Both the position numbers and the translations under genes were made by a program. A stretch of 64,000 nt of DNA from Phyllobacterium zundukense (GTDB taxonomy: Bacteria > Pseudomonadota > Alphaproteobacteria > Rhizobiales > Rhizobiaceae), in contig NZ_CP104973.1 in NCBI RefSeq assembly GCF_025452195.1, forward strand, positions 3,269,001-3,333,000. The letters run 5' to 3'. The notes below the pieces were generated by a model. That model did no database searches and had not been told where the DNA came from. It saw only the letters and a list, made by a program, of their open reading frames with translations. Shown here one piece after another: positions 1-8,444 of the stretch (within the stretch, counting starts at the first letter, position 1; each line of letters starts with the position of its first letter).

Positions 1-227
1 TCATGCAAGAGCTTGATGTAGTTGCCGAAGCCCACGAACCGGCTGGCATTGGGCTTCCACAGGACCAGGTCGTAAAAGCTGGTGACGACCGCCTGAACCA
101 TCGGGAAGAACACGATGAACAATGTCACGAGCACTGCCGGTGCCAGCAGGGCGTACGGCATCAGCCGGCTGCGAAGCGGGCGGACCTGCGTGGGTTCGTG
201 AGGCGCTGATGGTGCAAGCGTTGACAT
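1..227 (-). CDS. Carbohydrate ABC transporter permease, N-terminal part (cut by window edge)
   Basis: This is the first 75 codons of an inner-membrane permease subunit for a sugar ABC importer; the rest lies outside the window. The visible protein has a short polar N-terminus, a first membrane segment around residues 24-46 (LMPYALLAPAVLVTLFIVFF), and then a periplasmic stretch ending in VGFGNYIKLLH. The LAPA segment and the FxGxxNY motif are hallmarks of MalF/UgpA-type permeases. It starts 51 bp downstream of the binding-protein gene on the same strand, which is the usual order for these operons. The substrate cannot be read from the sequence. Confidence 0.85.
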   Translation of the reverse strand, partial: MSTLAPSAPHEPTQVRPLRSRLMPYALLAPAVLVTLFIVFFPMVQAVVTSFYDLVLWKPNASRFVGFGNYIKLLH

Positions 228-278
228 GGACAATCTACTTTCGGCGGACGTCGACCAGTACTAGGAAACCCCTCCGCG

Positions 279-1481
279 CTACTGCGCGAAGAGGCTTTCA
301 AGCTGCTGCATCATCTGTTGCGAGGTGATTTGGCCGGTGAGCGCTTGCTGCATCGACGTCTGCCACGCAGTATTGACGAACTCCGCTGTCGCCGTGCTTT
401 GCGGCAGCACGTGGGCAAATGGCAGAGACTGGACTGTAGCGTCAACGAAACGGCGTTCATGCAGGGTCCAATGTTCGGAACCGCTCTTGGTTACAGTCAT
501 CTGGCCCGTCGCCTTGTTGAAGGCTACGTTGTTTTCACCCTCGGCGAGAAAGGATATCCACTTCCAGGCAGCATCCTTCACCTGTGACGACGAGAAAATC
601 GCCAGCGATTCATCGCCATAGGATGTCCATTGCTTGCCGCCGCATTTGGGGGCTGGGACGGCGGAAACCTTATCTCCCAGCGCTTTGACCAAATCATTGG
701 ATGAGCCAATATGATGAATGGTCATGGCCGTCTTGCCAGCCTTGAATGCTGCGACAATTTCCTGGAAGCCGTCATTAGGAGCCGATGGCGGGATAACCTT
801 GTCTTTCTGGAACAGATCGATCACCCACTGATTAGCCGCGACAGCTTCAGGACTGGTAAGGCCGCCCGGCTTGAGTTCCGCGCCTTGCGAAAAGACGAAT
901 GTCCCCCACTGGTCCCAGCCGCCCTTGCCGCCGCGAAGGCCAAAACCATAGGTGTCAGGGGCTTTCGTCAATTTCTGCGCTGCCGTGCGGAAGTCTTCGC
1001 ATGTCACCGGTGGATTGAGGCCCGCCTCCTTGAAGAGATCGGTGCGGTAATAAAGATACAGCACGACGTACTGGATCGGCAGGTAATATTGCTGCCCATC
1101 CGGCCCCTTGTTCAATTCCAGCAGATTATCGAGAAGATCGGCTTTGCCCGGCCACGCGTTGATACGGTCGCCAATCGGCTCCAGCGCGCCCATTTCAGCC
1201 AGTCGCGGCTGCGCAAAAAGCTTGACCATCCCGGCGTCCGGCGCATTGCCGCCAACCAGGGAGGTATACAGATTGTCGTAGTAACTGTTCCACGGAACAT
1301 TTTCCGCTTCAATTTTGATATCGGGGTTTTTCGCCTCGAACTTCGCCACGAGATCCGACATCGGATTTTCCGGATTGTCGAAATGATACCAGAACCGCAC
1401 CGTTTCGGCCGCATTGGCGGCGCTCACCGCTAGGCCGGCCACGAACGCGCAACTGATACCCAGTTTCTTGAGAATGTTCAT
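279..1481 (-). CDS. ABC transporter extracellular sugar-binding protein (family 1)
   Basis: This is the periplasmic solute-binding protein that delivers a carbohydrate to the adjacent permeases, about 400 residues, normal for family 1. A signal peptide is visible at residues 1-24, ending ANA before AETVRFWYHF. The next stretch (FWYHFDNPENP, then KFEAKNPDIKIE) is the classic family 1 start. I chose the ATG at 1481 because GGAGG lies 5 nt upstream; a GTG four codons further up falls inside that ribosome-binding site. It is followed by the permease and preceded by an esterase gene 27 bp away, so all probably share a transcript controlled by the GntR gene upstream. Confidence 0.92.
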   Translation of the reverse strand: MNILKKLGISCAFVAGLAVSAANAAETVRFWYHFDNPENPMSDLVAKFEAKNPDIKIEAENVPWNSYYDNLYTSLVGGNAPDAGMVKLFAQPRLAEMGALEPIGDRINAWPGKADLLDNLLELNKGPDGQQYYLPIQYVVLYLYYRTDLFKEAGLNPPVTCEDFRTAAQKLTKAPDTYGFGLRGGKGGWDQWGTFVFSQGAELKPGGLTSPEAVAANQWVIDLFQKDKVIPPSAPNDGFQEIVAAFKAGKTAMTIHHIGSSNDLVKALGDKVSAVPAPKCGGKQWTSYGDESLAIFSSSQVKDAAWKWISFLAEGENNVAFNKATGQMTVTKSGSEHWTLHERRFVDATVQSLPFAHVLPQSTATAEFVNTAWQTSMQQALTGQITSQQMMQQLESLFAQ

Positions 1482-1508
1482 CGCTTCCTCCACCTTTGTT
1501 ATGGGTCG

Positions 1509-2489
1509 TCAACTGCCGCGGATCATTCCTCGAGCAGCCTCCCCGGCCGCCAACAGCGCCTCCCGCGCAGCAGCCAGTTCATTCGTATTTTGCAGAAATC
1601 CATGCGTTACCCCCGGCACAACAGTGAGGGGATCGTTGCGGCCGACGGCCTTCAGCCGATCAGCGAAGAGAAGCGTGTCCGATAATAGGGGATCAATGCC
1701 AGCGGCCAACAGATAGAGCGGCGGCAATGCGCGCAGTACAAGGTCGTCGGCGTGTAACGGTGCCACCAGCGGATTGCGGCGGGTATCCTCATTCGCGCAA
1801 TACCAGTTCCAGTACCGCTGCATCTTGCCACGCGTCAGACCGGGGCCTTCAGCAAACTGGCCATACGACTCCGTGGTGAAGTCGGCACCAAACGCGCCGT
1901 AGAACAGAAGCATGCCTGACGGTAGCGAACGCCCTGCTCTCTCTTCGTGCATGACGGCTGCAAGCGCGAGATTGGCTCCCGCTGAATCGCCTGCGATGAT
2001 AAGCGGTCCCCTAGACACGCCTGCTTCTGCAGTCGCCGTGAATGCAGCACGCAGGCAGGCGACAACGTCATGCAGACCCGCTGGAAACGGATTTTCCGGG
2101 GCAAGCCGATAATCGGGAACGAGCACGGGCAATCCGATTTCGTTGGCGAGAACCCGGGCACAACGCTCATGCGTTTCAGGACTGCAGAACGCGAACCCTC
2201 CGCCGTGAACGAAAAGCACTGCGCCAATGCCTGCACCATGCGGAACAAGCACGCGCATGCGGCAATCCTGGGAACCGAGTTCTGTGTTGGCGGCAACGAT
2301 GATGTCTCGCGTCTGAGCAAGCGGCGGCAGGTTTACATTGTTCCGCTGGTTTGAGCGTTCGGATTGCGCCCTGCCCTCTTCCGCTGGCAGCAATGTGGGA
2401 TCAGCTAGCGGCCCCAGCTCCTCTTCGACGCGCAGCAACAAAGCGCGCATCTCCGCTGAAAGTTCATTGGAAAAACCAGCGCCGTTCAT
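1509..2489 (-). CDS. Alpha/beta hydrolase, hormone-sensitive-lipase (HSL) type esterase
   Basis: This is a serine carboxylesterase of the HSL family, 326 residues. The oxyanion-hole motif HGGG is at residues 95-98, the nucleophile motif GDSAG at 167-171 (Ser169), and the acid and base are probably Asp266 (GIDPLLSD) and His296 (VTHGF). There is no signal peptide, so it should be cytoplasmic. The start overlaps the end of the GntR gene by 4 bp (ATGA), which implies translational coupling. The sugar-binding protein follows 27 bp downstream. The context suggests, but does not prove, that it removes acyl groups from an imported sugar ester or a related compound. Confidence 0.88.
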   Translation of the reverse strand: MNGAGFSNELSAEMRALLLRVEEELGPLADPTLLPAEEGRAQSERSNQRNNVNLPPLAQTRDIIVAANTELGSQDCRMRVLVPHGAGIGAVLFVHGGGFAFCSPETHERCARVLANEIGLPVLVPDYRLAPENPFPAGLHDVVACLRAAFTATAEAGVSRGPLIIAGDSAGANLALAAVMHEERAGRSLPSGMLLFYGAFGADFTTESYGQFAEGPGLTRGKMQRYWNWYCANEDTRRNPLVAPLHADDLVLRALPPLYLLAAGIDPLLSDTLLFADRLKAVGRNDPLTVVPGVTHGFLQNTNELAAAREALLAAGEAARGMIRGS

Positions 2490-3181
2490 TGATCAGCGTC
2501 CGGAAACACAGTTGGCCCGAAGTCGACAATCGTCGCGATATGGTGATGTAAGGCTTGCGTTGCAGCGGCCACATCGCCCTGCTCTATAGCTTCAATTATG
2601 ACGCGGTGCCGTAGTGCTGTCGCCATCAGATCGCGGGAACCGATACTTCTCGATATTTTGAAGCGATGGTTGTGCACGAGACACCGGTGCAAGATCGGAT
2701 CGAGCGCCGGCAGGTCTGCATCGCGAAAAATCCGCCGATGGAAATCCCGGTCCAGTGCCGCGAGTTGGAGCTCGTCGCCGTGGTTTGCAGACTCTGCCAT
2801 ATCGTCCGCAAGTTCCTGAAGGTCGGAAACGAGAGTCCGGCTCTTATGGCGCAGTGCGCGAACGATGCCATTGCATTCGATCTGCTGGCGCACGCGGAAC
2901 ATTTCAACGGCTTCATCGACCGTGCAGGCAGATACCTGGGTGCCCCGGTGCCCCTGGCGTCGCACCAATCCTTCTTCCTGCAACTGCAGCAGGGCTTCAC
3001 GAATGGTACCCTGACTGCACTGGAACCGCGCCGCCAGATCAAGCTCCGTCAACGGCTCGCCGGCGCGCAACTCTCCCAGCATGATATCCCGCTTCAATTG
3101 ATCGAACGCCACCGCCGCCTTTGCTGGAAGCGGACTATAGGATGGGCGATTTGATCTGCGCGTGATGGAGTCGTCGGGCAC
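2486..3181 (-). CDS. GntR-family transcriptional regulator, FadR/FCD subfamily
   Basis: This is a DNA-binding regulator of 231 residues. The N-terminal winged helix-turn-helix spans about residues 22-88 (DLAARFQCSQGTIREALLQLQEEGLV). The C-terminal all-helical FCD effector domain spans about 95-220, with metal-binding-type positions such as DRDFHRRIF and a late HHHI. It is the first gene of the leftward operon containing the esterase, binding protein and permease. It is divergent from the ATPase gene at 3281. The 28-bp near-palindrome in the gap is its most likely operator. The effector may be a carboxylated catabolite, as is common for FCD proteins, but this is inference. Confidence 0.92.
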   Translation of the reverse strand: MPDDSITRRSNRPSYSPLPAKAAVAFDQLKRDIMLGELRAGEPLTELDLAARFQCSQGTIREALLQLQEEGLVRRQGHRGTQVSACTVDEAVEMFRVRQQIECNGIVRALRHKSRTLVSDLQELADDMAESANHGDELQLAALDRDFHRRIFRDADLPALDPILHRCLVHNHRFKISRSIGSRDLMATALRHRVIIEAIEQGDVAAATQALHHHIATIVDFGPTVFPDADQ

Positions 3182-3218
3182 TGCAAGCTCTCCTCTTGGT
3201 TGCAGATGACGCTAATTA

Positions 3219-3246
3219 TCATTATTGATATTGATATCGATAATGA
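3219..3246. promoter_or_regulatory. 28-bp near-palindrome, candidate GntR operator
   Basis: The gap between the divergent GntR and ATPase genes carries a 28-bp inverted repeat. The outer arms are TCATTAT and ATAATGA, and 24 of 28 positions are self-complementary. It is AT-rich in an otherwise GC-rich region and lies 38 bp from the GntR start and 35 bp from the ATPase start, so one site could control both directions. It is longer than many GntR operators and may hold two overlapping half-sites (GATATTGATATC in the centre). Confidence 0.55.
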
Positions 3247-3280
3247 AAGTCAATAACGTATCGGCCGGAGGAACAATCGA

Positions 3281-4360
3281 ATGACAGCGATCAGTCTGAA
3301 GCAGATCAGAAAACTCTACGGGACAGTTCCCGTGATCCACGGGGTAAATATCGATGTCGCGAGCGGCGAGTTTCTCGTTCTTGTTGGCCCGTCCGGTTGC
3401 GGGAAATCCACCCTGCTCCGAATGATCGCCGGGCTGGAGGAAATCAGCGCGGGTGAATTGAGGATTGGCGACAAGGTCGTCAATGCCCTGCCGCCCTCCG
3501 ATCGCGATATTGCCATGGTCTTTCAGGACTACGCGCTCTACCCCCATATGAGCGTTGAAGAAAACATGGCGTTTGGCCTGAAAATGCGCGGCGAGACCAC
3601 CAATGAAATCGACACGCGCGTGACAGGCGCGGCCGATATCCTCAAGCTTCAGGATTATCTTGAGCGTCGGCCGGCACAACTTTCGGGCGGCCAGCGCCAG
3701 CGGGTTGCGATGGGCCGCGCCATCGTTCGCCGACCGAAGGCATTCCTGTTCGACGAACCGCTGTCGAATCTCGATGCCGCACTTCGCGTCGAGATGCGGC
3801 TTGAAATTGCCAAACTGCATCGCCGCATGCAGGCGACGACCGTCTACGTCACGCACGATCAGGTGGAGGCTATGACACTCGCTGATCGGATTGTCGTTAT
3901 GAACGCGGGTAACGTCGAACAGATCGGGCATCCACTTGACCTTTACCGCAAGCCGGCAAGTCTCTTCGTGGCACGCTTTATCGGCAGTCCGACCATGAAT
4001 ACCTTGCAGGTGAATGTCGTTGAATCCACCCGGAACAATTTCGTCCTGCAATTGCCCGCAGGCAAAGCCGTTATAGATGCTGGGGACGGCCCAGTTGCAG
4101 CTAAAACGGTTACCTTCGGCATCCGGCCGGAAGACCTGACCGTCTGCGACACCACCGAGGGCTGGTTCAGCGGCGAATTGGCGGTGGTCGAACGGCTTGG
4201 CAGCCAGACCTTCGGTTATCTCGATGCCGGAACCGAAAAACTTGTCACCATCGAATTCCCAAGATCAGCTGAAATCCGGGTCGGCGAGCGGCTCTCGGTA
4301 AAGGGTGATATTGCCAATGCTCACCTCTTCGAGACGGATAGCGGCCAGCGGATCAATTGA
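3281..4360 (+). CDS. Sugar ABC transporter ATP-binding protein, MalK/UgpC type
   Basis: This is the ATPase subunit of a carbohydrate importer, 359 residues. Walker A is GPSGCGKST near residue 37, the Q-loop is MVFQDYALYPHMSV, the signature is LSGGQRQRVAMGRAIVR, Walker B is AFLFDEPLSNLD, and the switch His is in YVTHDQVEAMT. A C-terminal TOBE/OB domain (about 235-359) is typical of MalK-type proteins. GGAGGAAC lies just upstream of the ATG. It is divergent from the GntR-esterase-binding protein-permease operon and probably powers those permeases. Confidence 0.93.
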   Translation: MTAISLKQIRKLYGTVPVIHGVNIDVASGEFLVLVGPSGCGKSTLLRMIAGLEEISAGELRIGDKVVNALPPSDRDIAMVFQDYALYPHMSVEENMAFGLKMRGETTNEIDTRVTGAADILKLQDYLERRPAQLSGGQRQRVAMGRAIVRRPKAFLFDEPLSNLDAALRVEMRLEIAKLHRRMQATTVYVTHDQVEAMTLADRIVVMNAGNVEQIGHPLDLYRKPASLFVARFIGSPTMNTLQVNVVESTRNNFVLQLPAGKAVIDAGDGPVAAKTVTFGIRPEDLTVCDTTEGWFSGELAVVERLGSQTFGYLDAGTEKLVTIEFPRSAEIRVGERLSVKGDIANAHLFETDSGQRIN

Positions 4361-4482
4361 AATACGATATGTTGCCGACCGCATTTATTGTCCGTATCAT
4401 CGCCCTTAAGCGGTAAGGTTGTCGCCGGCCGGTCCATGTTGCTATGATGTTTCGACCAGCCGATTGGCTATTGGAGGTTGCC

Positions 4483-4878
4483 ATGACACCCGCAAGCAGC
4501 AAGACCGACAGCGAAGCTTACGAGTTGGCTAGCACGACAGCCGATGCACAGCGGGCCAAGCTTCCCGACTGGCAGCGCAAGCAAATCAGCGATGCTGATA
4601 TGCAAACTGGAGAAACATGGTTTGTCTGGGGTTTTTACGGCGCGATGACCGATGACATCGAGCGGCGGAAGCGGCTGCTGGCTGCTTACGTGAACACCAA
4701 GTTTGTCGACAGGAAAAATAGTCAGCAGGTCTTCGACGAAATCTCCAAAGCAACGCAAGAAGGAAACCGTCTTTTCGATGCGATATCGGCAGCGGGCGGT
4801 CAGGCGTACCGGGAAGGCGGTGATGGCCATCTGGCGAACATCGCAACAATCTTTCTGAACGTCAGCAGAAACCACTAG
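4483..4878 (+). CDS. Hypothetical protein, 131 aa
   Basis: I do not recognise this protein. It is soluble and charged, with no signal peptide or membrane span. It has a Trp/Phe-rich centre (ETWFVWGFYGAM, about residues 44-55) followed by helical, Lys/Arg-rich sequence. The ATG at 4483 is chosen over one at 4444 because TTGGAGG lies 5 nt ahead of it. A GC-rich hairpin begins at the last base of the stop codon, so the gene is probably monocistronic. Confidence 0.55.
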   Translation: MTPASSKTDSEAYELASTTADAQRAKLPDWQRKQISDADMQTGETWFVWGFYGAMTDDIERRKRLLAAYVNTKFVDRKNSQQVFDEISKATQEGNRLFDAISAAGGQAYREGGDGHLANIATIFLNVSRNH

Positions 4879-4916
4879 GCGGGCGCACGCTGAGGAAAAA
4901 AACAGCGAGACCCGCC
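4878..4916 (+). terminator. Hairpin directly after the 131-aa gene
   Basis: GGCGGG (4878-4883) pairs with CCCGCC (4911-4916), and CGCTG (4888-4892) with CAGCG (4903-4907), around an A-rich loop. There is no T-run after it, so it may be a Rho-assisted 3' end or the first stem of the structured region that follows. Confidence 0.4.
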
Positions 4917-4930
4917 ATATGGTGCTTCTG

Positions 4931-5090
4931 CAAAAATCGGGAGGAAAAAGACGTAACGTTTGCGCCTCTTCTCCTCCCAGCTAGGCTAACCGTTAAATCG
5001 GGGTGCAATCGAGGTCGAAAGGTCGGTCAGTACGGCGAGAATACACCCGTTGCAGGTCGCCGTATGTGTAGCCCTATGGCTATCCACCGA
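4931..5090 (+). ncRNA. Candidate structured sRNA 1 with UCCUCCC motif (suhB/ar14-like)
   Basis: GGGAGGA at 4939-4945 pairs with TCCTCCC at 4972-4978, with inner AAGA/TCTT pairs. A second perfect stem, TACGGCGA (5031-5038) with TCGCCGTA (5057-5064), and a third, TAGCC/GGCTA (5068-5080), follow. Rhizobial sRNA families such as suhB and ar14 are known for CCUCCUCCC anti-Shine-Dalgarno motifs and occur in tandem copies. The membership is inferred from the motif, not from a covariance search. Ends and strand are estimates. Confidence 0.45.
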
Positions 5091-5094
5091 AAGG

Positions 5095-5250
5095 CGTATT
5101 TCCGCCTCCCTGAATGACTTTCACAGAAAAAAGGGAGGAGAGAGACAAACGCATGGCGGGGGGATGCTGTGCGTTCGTAGATCTCTATCTCCTCCCAGTC
5201 CGACCGATCAGTGGCACGACTTGCGTGTCCTCCCGATCGACCGGAGGAAT
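5095..5250 (+). ncRNA. Candidate structured sRNA 2 with UCCUCCC motif (suhB/ar14-like)
   Basis: A long stem joins GGGAGGAGA (5133-5141) plus GAGA to TCTC plus TCTCCTCCC (5188-5196), enclosing a second helix AACGCA/TGCGTT. A third TCCTCC (5228-5233) pairs with GGAGGA (5243-5248). The layout repeats that of the element about 190 bp upstream, as for tandem sRNA copies. The last GGAGGA is also a good ribosome-binding site for a three-codon reading frame at 5259 (Met-Leu-His-stop). Ends and strand are estimates. Confidence 0.5.
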
Positions 5251-5300
5251 AATACAATGCTGCATTGAGAACGTATGTGTGACAAAGCAACTCCCTATCT

Positions 5301-5331
5301 CAAGTTGCATTAATCCTAATGCTGCAACTTG
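5301..5331. repeat. Inverted repeat (CAAGTTGCA hairpin)
   Basis: CAAGTTGCAT (5301-5310) pairs with GCTGCAACTTG (5321-5331), with a two-base bulge. It closes the hairpin-rich region and could be a weak bidirectional terminator. The remainder up to 5511 shows no other clear signal. Confidence 0.4.
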
Positions 5332-5511
5332 CCGGACGGGCGCCATAAAGTCGTTTGGATGAAATGGTGCTGCGCGGGCACAAAAATCTCCGACGCTTGC
5401 AAAAATATAGTGGCCATCCGCCTTCTCTACCCACTATGGGTTGATTTCGGACAGCCGAATCAGGTCAAATCCTGCAATGACGCGGTAATTGCGGCTGGAA
5501 GGATTGAAGAA

Positions 5512-5742
5512 ATGACCATGAGCTTCGAGGAGTTTCAAGGTTCGCGTGACTATAGTGACGATCTCCATGCGGAAGGTTTGTGTGAAGGCGAAGGGTTTGT
5601 CTACGCCGATGGACTTTGTTGCATCGAAAAGAGTGGCGCCGTTTATTTGCTGCACAGCGATGGCCGGACACTGGTGAATACGGATCTCGAGGAACTTGAG
5701 CGGGAGCTGTATCAGCGATTTTATCTGGCTGCAGCGGCTTAG
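5512..5742 (+). CDS. Hypothetical small protein, 76 aa
   Basis: I do not recognise this protein. The reading frame is open from 5329, but a plausible start is the ATG at 5512, with GGAAGG about 12 nt upstream; a second ATG follows at 5518. The protein is acidic, has a Cys pair (GLCCIEK, about residues 35-41), and alternates short strands with a C-terminal helix (LEELERELYQRFYL). It could be a small globular protein of rhizobial genomes. Support is limited to the intact frame and the balanced composition. Confidence 0.45.
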   Translation: MTMSFEEFQGSRDYSDDLHAEGLCEGEGFVYADGLCCIEKSGAVYLLHSDGRTLVNTDLEELERELYQRFYLAAAA

Positions 5743-5930
5743 CCACGCTTTCGCAGCATGTTAAAGAGTCATCTATTGGCGGCGATCACCTGCCGCCCGA
5801 TTGGCTTGTAACAGCATCGTTTCGATACCATCCTGTAGCGCTGCCATCTCCAGAATACTTCATGGTCTTTTTGCCAGATGGCTTCCGGCGTGTTAGGCAC
5901 GTTGCCAGTCGTTCGGATATGCAGGCAGCC

Positions 5931-6704
5931 ATGAACCGGAAAATCGAAACATTTGCTTTTCTTTCCTCCGGCACGCCGGATTCCGATGAGGCGCTACACG
6001 ATCTCACAAGGATTTATGGGCAGGCCGAGGCCAAGGATGCCGATGTCATCATCGCGCTTGGCGGCGATGGCTTCATGTTGCAGACGCTGCAGAACTACAT
6101 GAACCAAGGCAAAATGATCTATGGCATGAACCGTGGGTCGGTCGGTTTCCTGATGAACGAGTTCAGCGACACCGCGCTGAAGGAACGGGTGGAGGCAGCG
6201 CAAGCAGAGACAATCCGGCCATTGAAGATGGTAACGGAGTCCGCCGAAGACGGTACGTTCACGGCGTTTGCATTGAATGAAGTCTCATTGCTGCGACAGT
6301 CATACCAGGCTGCCAAGATCAGGATCAGCGTCGATGAGCAGGTGCGGCTGGAAGAACTGATCTGCGATGGCGTCATGGTCGCAACGCCGGCCGGCTCGAC
6401 CGCATATAACCTTTCAGCGCAAGGACCGATTCTGCCGCTCGATGCACGGCTTCTTGCCCTCACCCCGGTTTCCGCTTTTCGCCCCCGGCGCTGGCGCGGT
6501 GCACTCCTGCCGAACAAAGTGACCGTGCGGTTCGATATCCTCGAGCCAGAGAAACGGCCGGTAAATGCCGTCGCCGATCATATGGAAGTAAAATCCGTTC
6601 TATCGGTCACCGTTGAAGAAGCATCTCAACTCAGGGCGACCATTCTGTTTGACAAGAACCATTCCTGGAACGAACGAATTCTCAAGGAACAGTTCCTTTA
6701 TTGA
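5931..6704 (+). CDS. nadK: NAD kinase
   Basis: This enzyme phosphorylates NAD to NADP with ATP in the cytoplasm. The protein has 257 residues, the usual length for alphaproteobacterial enzymes. The nucleotide loop IIALGGDGFMLQTL is near residue 40, where rhizobial enzymes have Phe in place of the Thr of the GGDGT motif. It also has YGMNRGSVGFLMNE, and the NAD-binding ATPAGSTAYNLSAQGPI near residue 150. I start at the ATG at 5931, giving the family N-terminus MNRKIETFAFL; the frame is open further upstream to 5862. It stands alone between unknown genes and the helicase. Confidence 0.93.
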   Translation: MNRKIETFAFLSSGTPDSDEALHDLTRIYGQAEAKDADVIIALGGDGFMLQTLQNYMNQGKMIYGMNRGSVGFLMNEFSDTALKERVEAAQAETIRPLKMVTESAEDGTFTAFALNEVSLLRQSYQAAKIRISVDEQVRLEELICDGVMVATPAGSTAYNLSAQGPILPLDARLLALTPVSAFRPRRWRGALLPNKVTVRFDILEPEKRPVNAVADHMEVKSVLSVTVEEASQLRATILFDKNHSWNERILKEQFLY

Positions 6705-6910
6705 CAACATCAGAATAAAATGATGCACAATTGTAACGAACTCTTAAATCTGGCTTCATGCAAGAGTTGACTTTTGCTGGCATGCGCCGTAACGCCATTG
6801 TCAGCAAACGCTGTGCAAAATCGAGAGTGCCTGATGCTTTGATGCAGATGACGCCCTAGCCGACAACAGGCATGCGCAGCACCGACTGCAGATAGAAAGT
6901 TAAATCTCCA

Positions 6911-8422
6911 TTGACCACCTTTGCTGACCTGGGCCTTTCGCCGAAAGTGCTCGATGCTGTAGAAGCAGCAGGATATACGATACCGACACCGATCCAGCTT
7001 GGCGCGATCCCGCACGCGCTGCAACGCAAGGACGTTCTTGGCATCGCCCAGACCGGAACCGGCAAGACCGCCTCTTTCGTTCTGCCGATGCTGACGCTGC
7101 TCGAACAGGGCCGCGCGCGGGCACGTATGCCACGCACACTCATCCTTGAACCGACGCGCGAACTCGCAGCGCAGGTTGAAGAAAACTTCGTCAAGTATGG
7201 CAAGAACCATCGCCTCAACGTCGCGCTGCTGATCGGCGGCGTTTCCTTCGACGACCAGCTGCGCAAGCTTGAACGCGGCGCCGACGTCCTGATCGCAACG
7301 CCGGGACGGCTGCTCGATCATTTCGAGCGCGGCAAGCTGCTTTTGAGCGCCGTCGATATTCTCGTCATCGACGAAGCCGACCGCATGCTCGATATGGGCT
7401 TCATTCCCGATATCGAACGCATCTGCAAGCTGATCCCCTTTACGCGCCAGACACTGTTCTTCTCGGCAACCATGCCGCCGGAAATCACCAAGCTGACGGA
7501 ACAATTCCTGCATTCTCCCGTCCGCATCGAAGTTGCAAAGGCAGCGACGACGGCGAAAACGGTAGAGCAGCAGCTGGTGAAGTCAGGTAAAAAGGATTGG
7601 GAGAAGCGCGCGGTGCTGCGCGATCTCATCCGCGCCGAAGCTGACGGACTGAAGAACGCGATCATCTTCTGCAATCGCAAGAAGGATGTGTCCGAGCTTT
7701 TCCGCTCGCTGGTGAAACACGAATTCGATGCCGGCGCCCTGCACGGCGATATGGATCAGCGCGCGCGCACGACAATGCTGGCTAACTTCAAAGACAACAA
7801 GTTGAAGATTCTCGTTGCGTCTGACGTCGCCGCGCGCGGGCTCGACATTCCCGATGTCAGCCACGTGTTCAATTTCGATGTCCCGATCCATTCCGAAGAC
7901 TACGTCCATCGTATCGGCCGTACGGGTCGCGCTGGCCGCTCCGGCAAGGCTTTTACGCTGGTGACGCCAGCCGATGTCAAATATCTTGCGTCGATCGAAA
8001 AGCTGATCGGCGAGGACATCAACTGGTACGATGGTGATCTGTCGACTCTGCCTGTTTCGACTGAGCCGGATGATGCGCCGCGCCGTGGCCGCAATAGTCG
8101 CGACAAGAGCGTGCCAAAGCGCAGGCCGCGCAATGAGGGCCGTGAACGCGAACGTCCACAGTCCGAAATCGACATTATCGCAGCGGCTGAAAAGGCCAAA
8201 GACGTCGATGCGCAGCCGATAGTCGATGATCAGCCGATCACTCGTACAGCTGAGAAACCGCAAAAGGCCGCGATCAAAGCGGAAAATGAGCAGCGCCGTG
8301 CCCGCGTTCCGCATGCCGAGCCGCGCCGTGATCACCGTCGCGACCGCGATGACATGGGTTCGGCACCGATTGGTTTCGGTGATGAAATCCCGGCATTCAT
8401 GCTGATCGACACAAAGGTCTGA
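6911..8422 (+). CDS. DEAD-box ATP-dependent RNA helicase, RhlE-like
   Basis: This cytoplasmic RNA helicase has 503 residues and probably helps ribosome assembly or mRNA turnover. The motifs in order are the Q motif (GYTIPTPIQ), AQTGTGKT, PTRELAAQ, TPGRLLDH, VIDEADRMLDMGF, SAT, RGLDIPDVSHVFNFD and HRIGRTGRAGRSG. A basic, low-complexity tail follows residue 375. The start is a TTG: it gives the family N-terminus MTTFADLGLS, and an in-frame TAG 15 nt upstream excludes a longer protein. No good ribosome-binding site is visible, which is unusual for a gene of this kind. Confidence 0.93.
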   Translation: MTTFADLGLSPKVLDAVEAAGYTIPTPIQLGAIPHALQRKDVLGIAQTGTGKTASFVLPMLTLLEQGRARARMPRTLILEPTRELAAQVEENFVKYGKNHRLNVALLIGGVSFDDQLRKLERGADVLIATPGRLLDHFERGKLLLSAVDILVIDEADRMLDMGFIPDIERICKLIPFTRQTLFFSATMPPEITKLTEQFLHSPVRIEVAKAATTAKTVEQQLVKSGKKDWEKRAVLRDLIRAEADGLKNAIIFCNRKKDVSELFRSLVKHEFDAGALHGDMDQRARTTMLANFKDNKLKILVASDVAARGLDIPDVSHVFNFDVPIHSEDYVHRIGRTGRAGRSGKAFTLVTPADVKYLASIEKLIGEDINWYDGDLSTLPVSTEPDDAPRRGRNSRDKSVPKRRPRNEGRERERPQSEIDIIAAAEKAKDVDAQPIVDDQPITRTAEKPQKAAIKAENEQRRARVPHAEPRRDHRRDRDDMGSAPIGFGDEIPAFMLIDTKV

Positions 8423-8444
8423 ATTTTTATTGCAGGCGCGAGCG

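Noticed and set aside
3212..4051. Minus-strand ORF opposite the ABC ATPase
   Set aside because: Shadow of the ATPase gene with no protein-like features.
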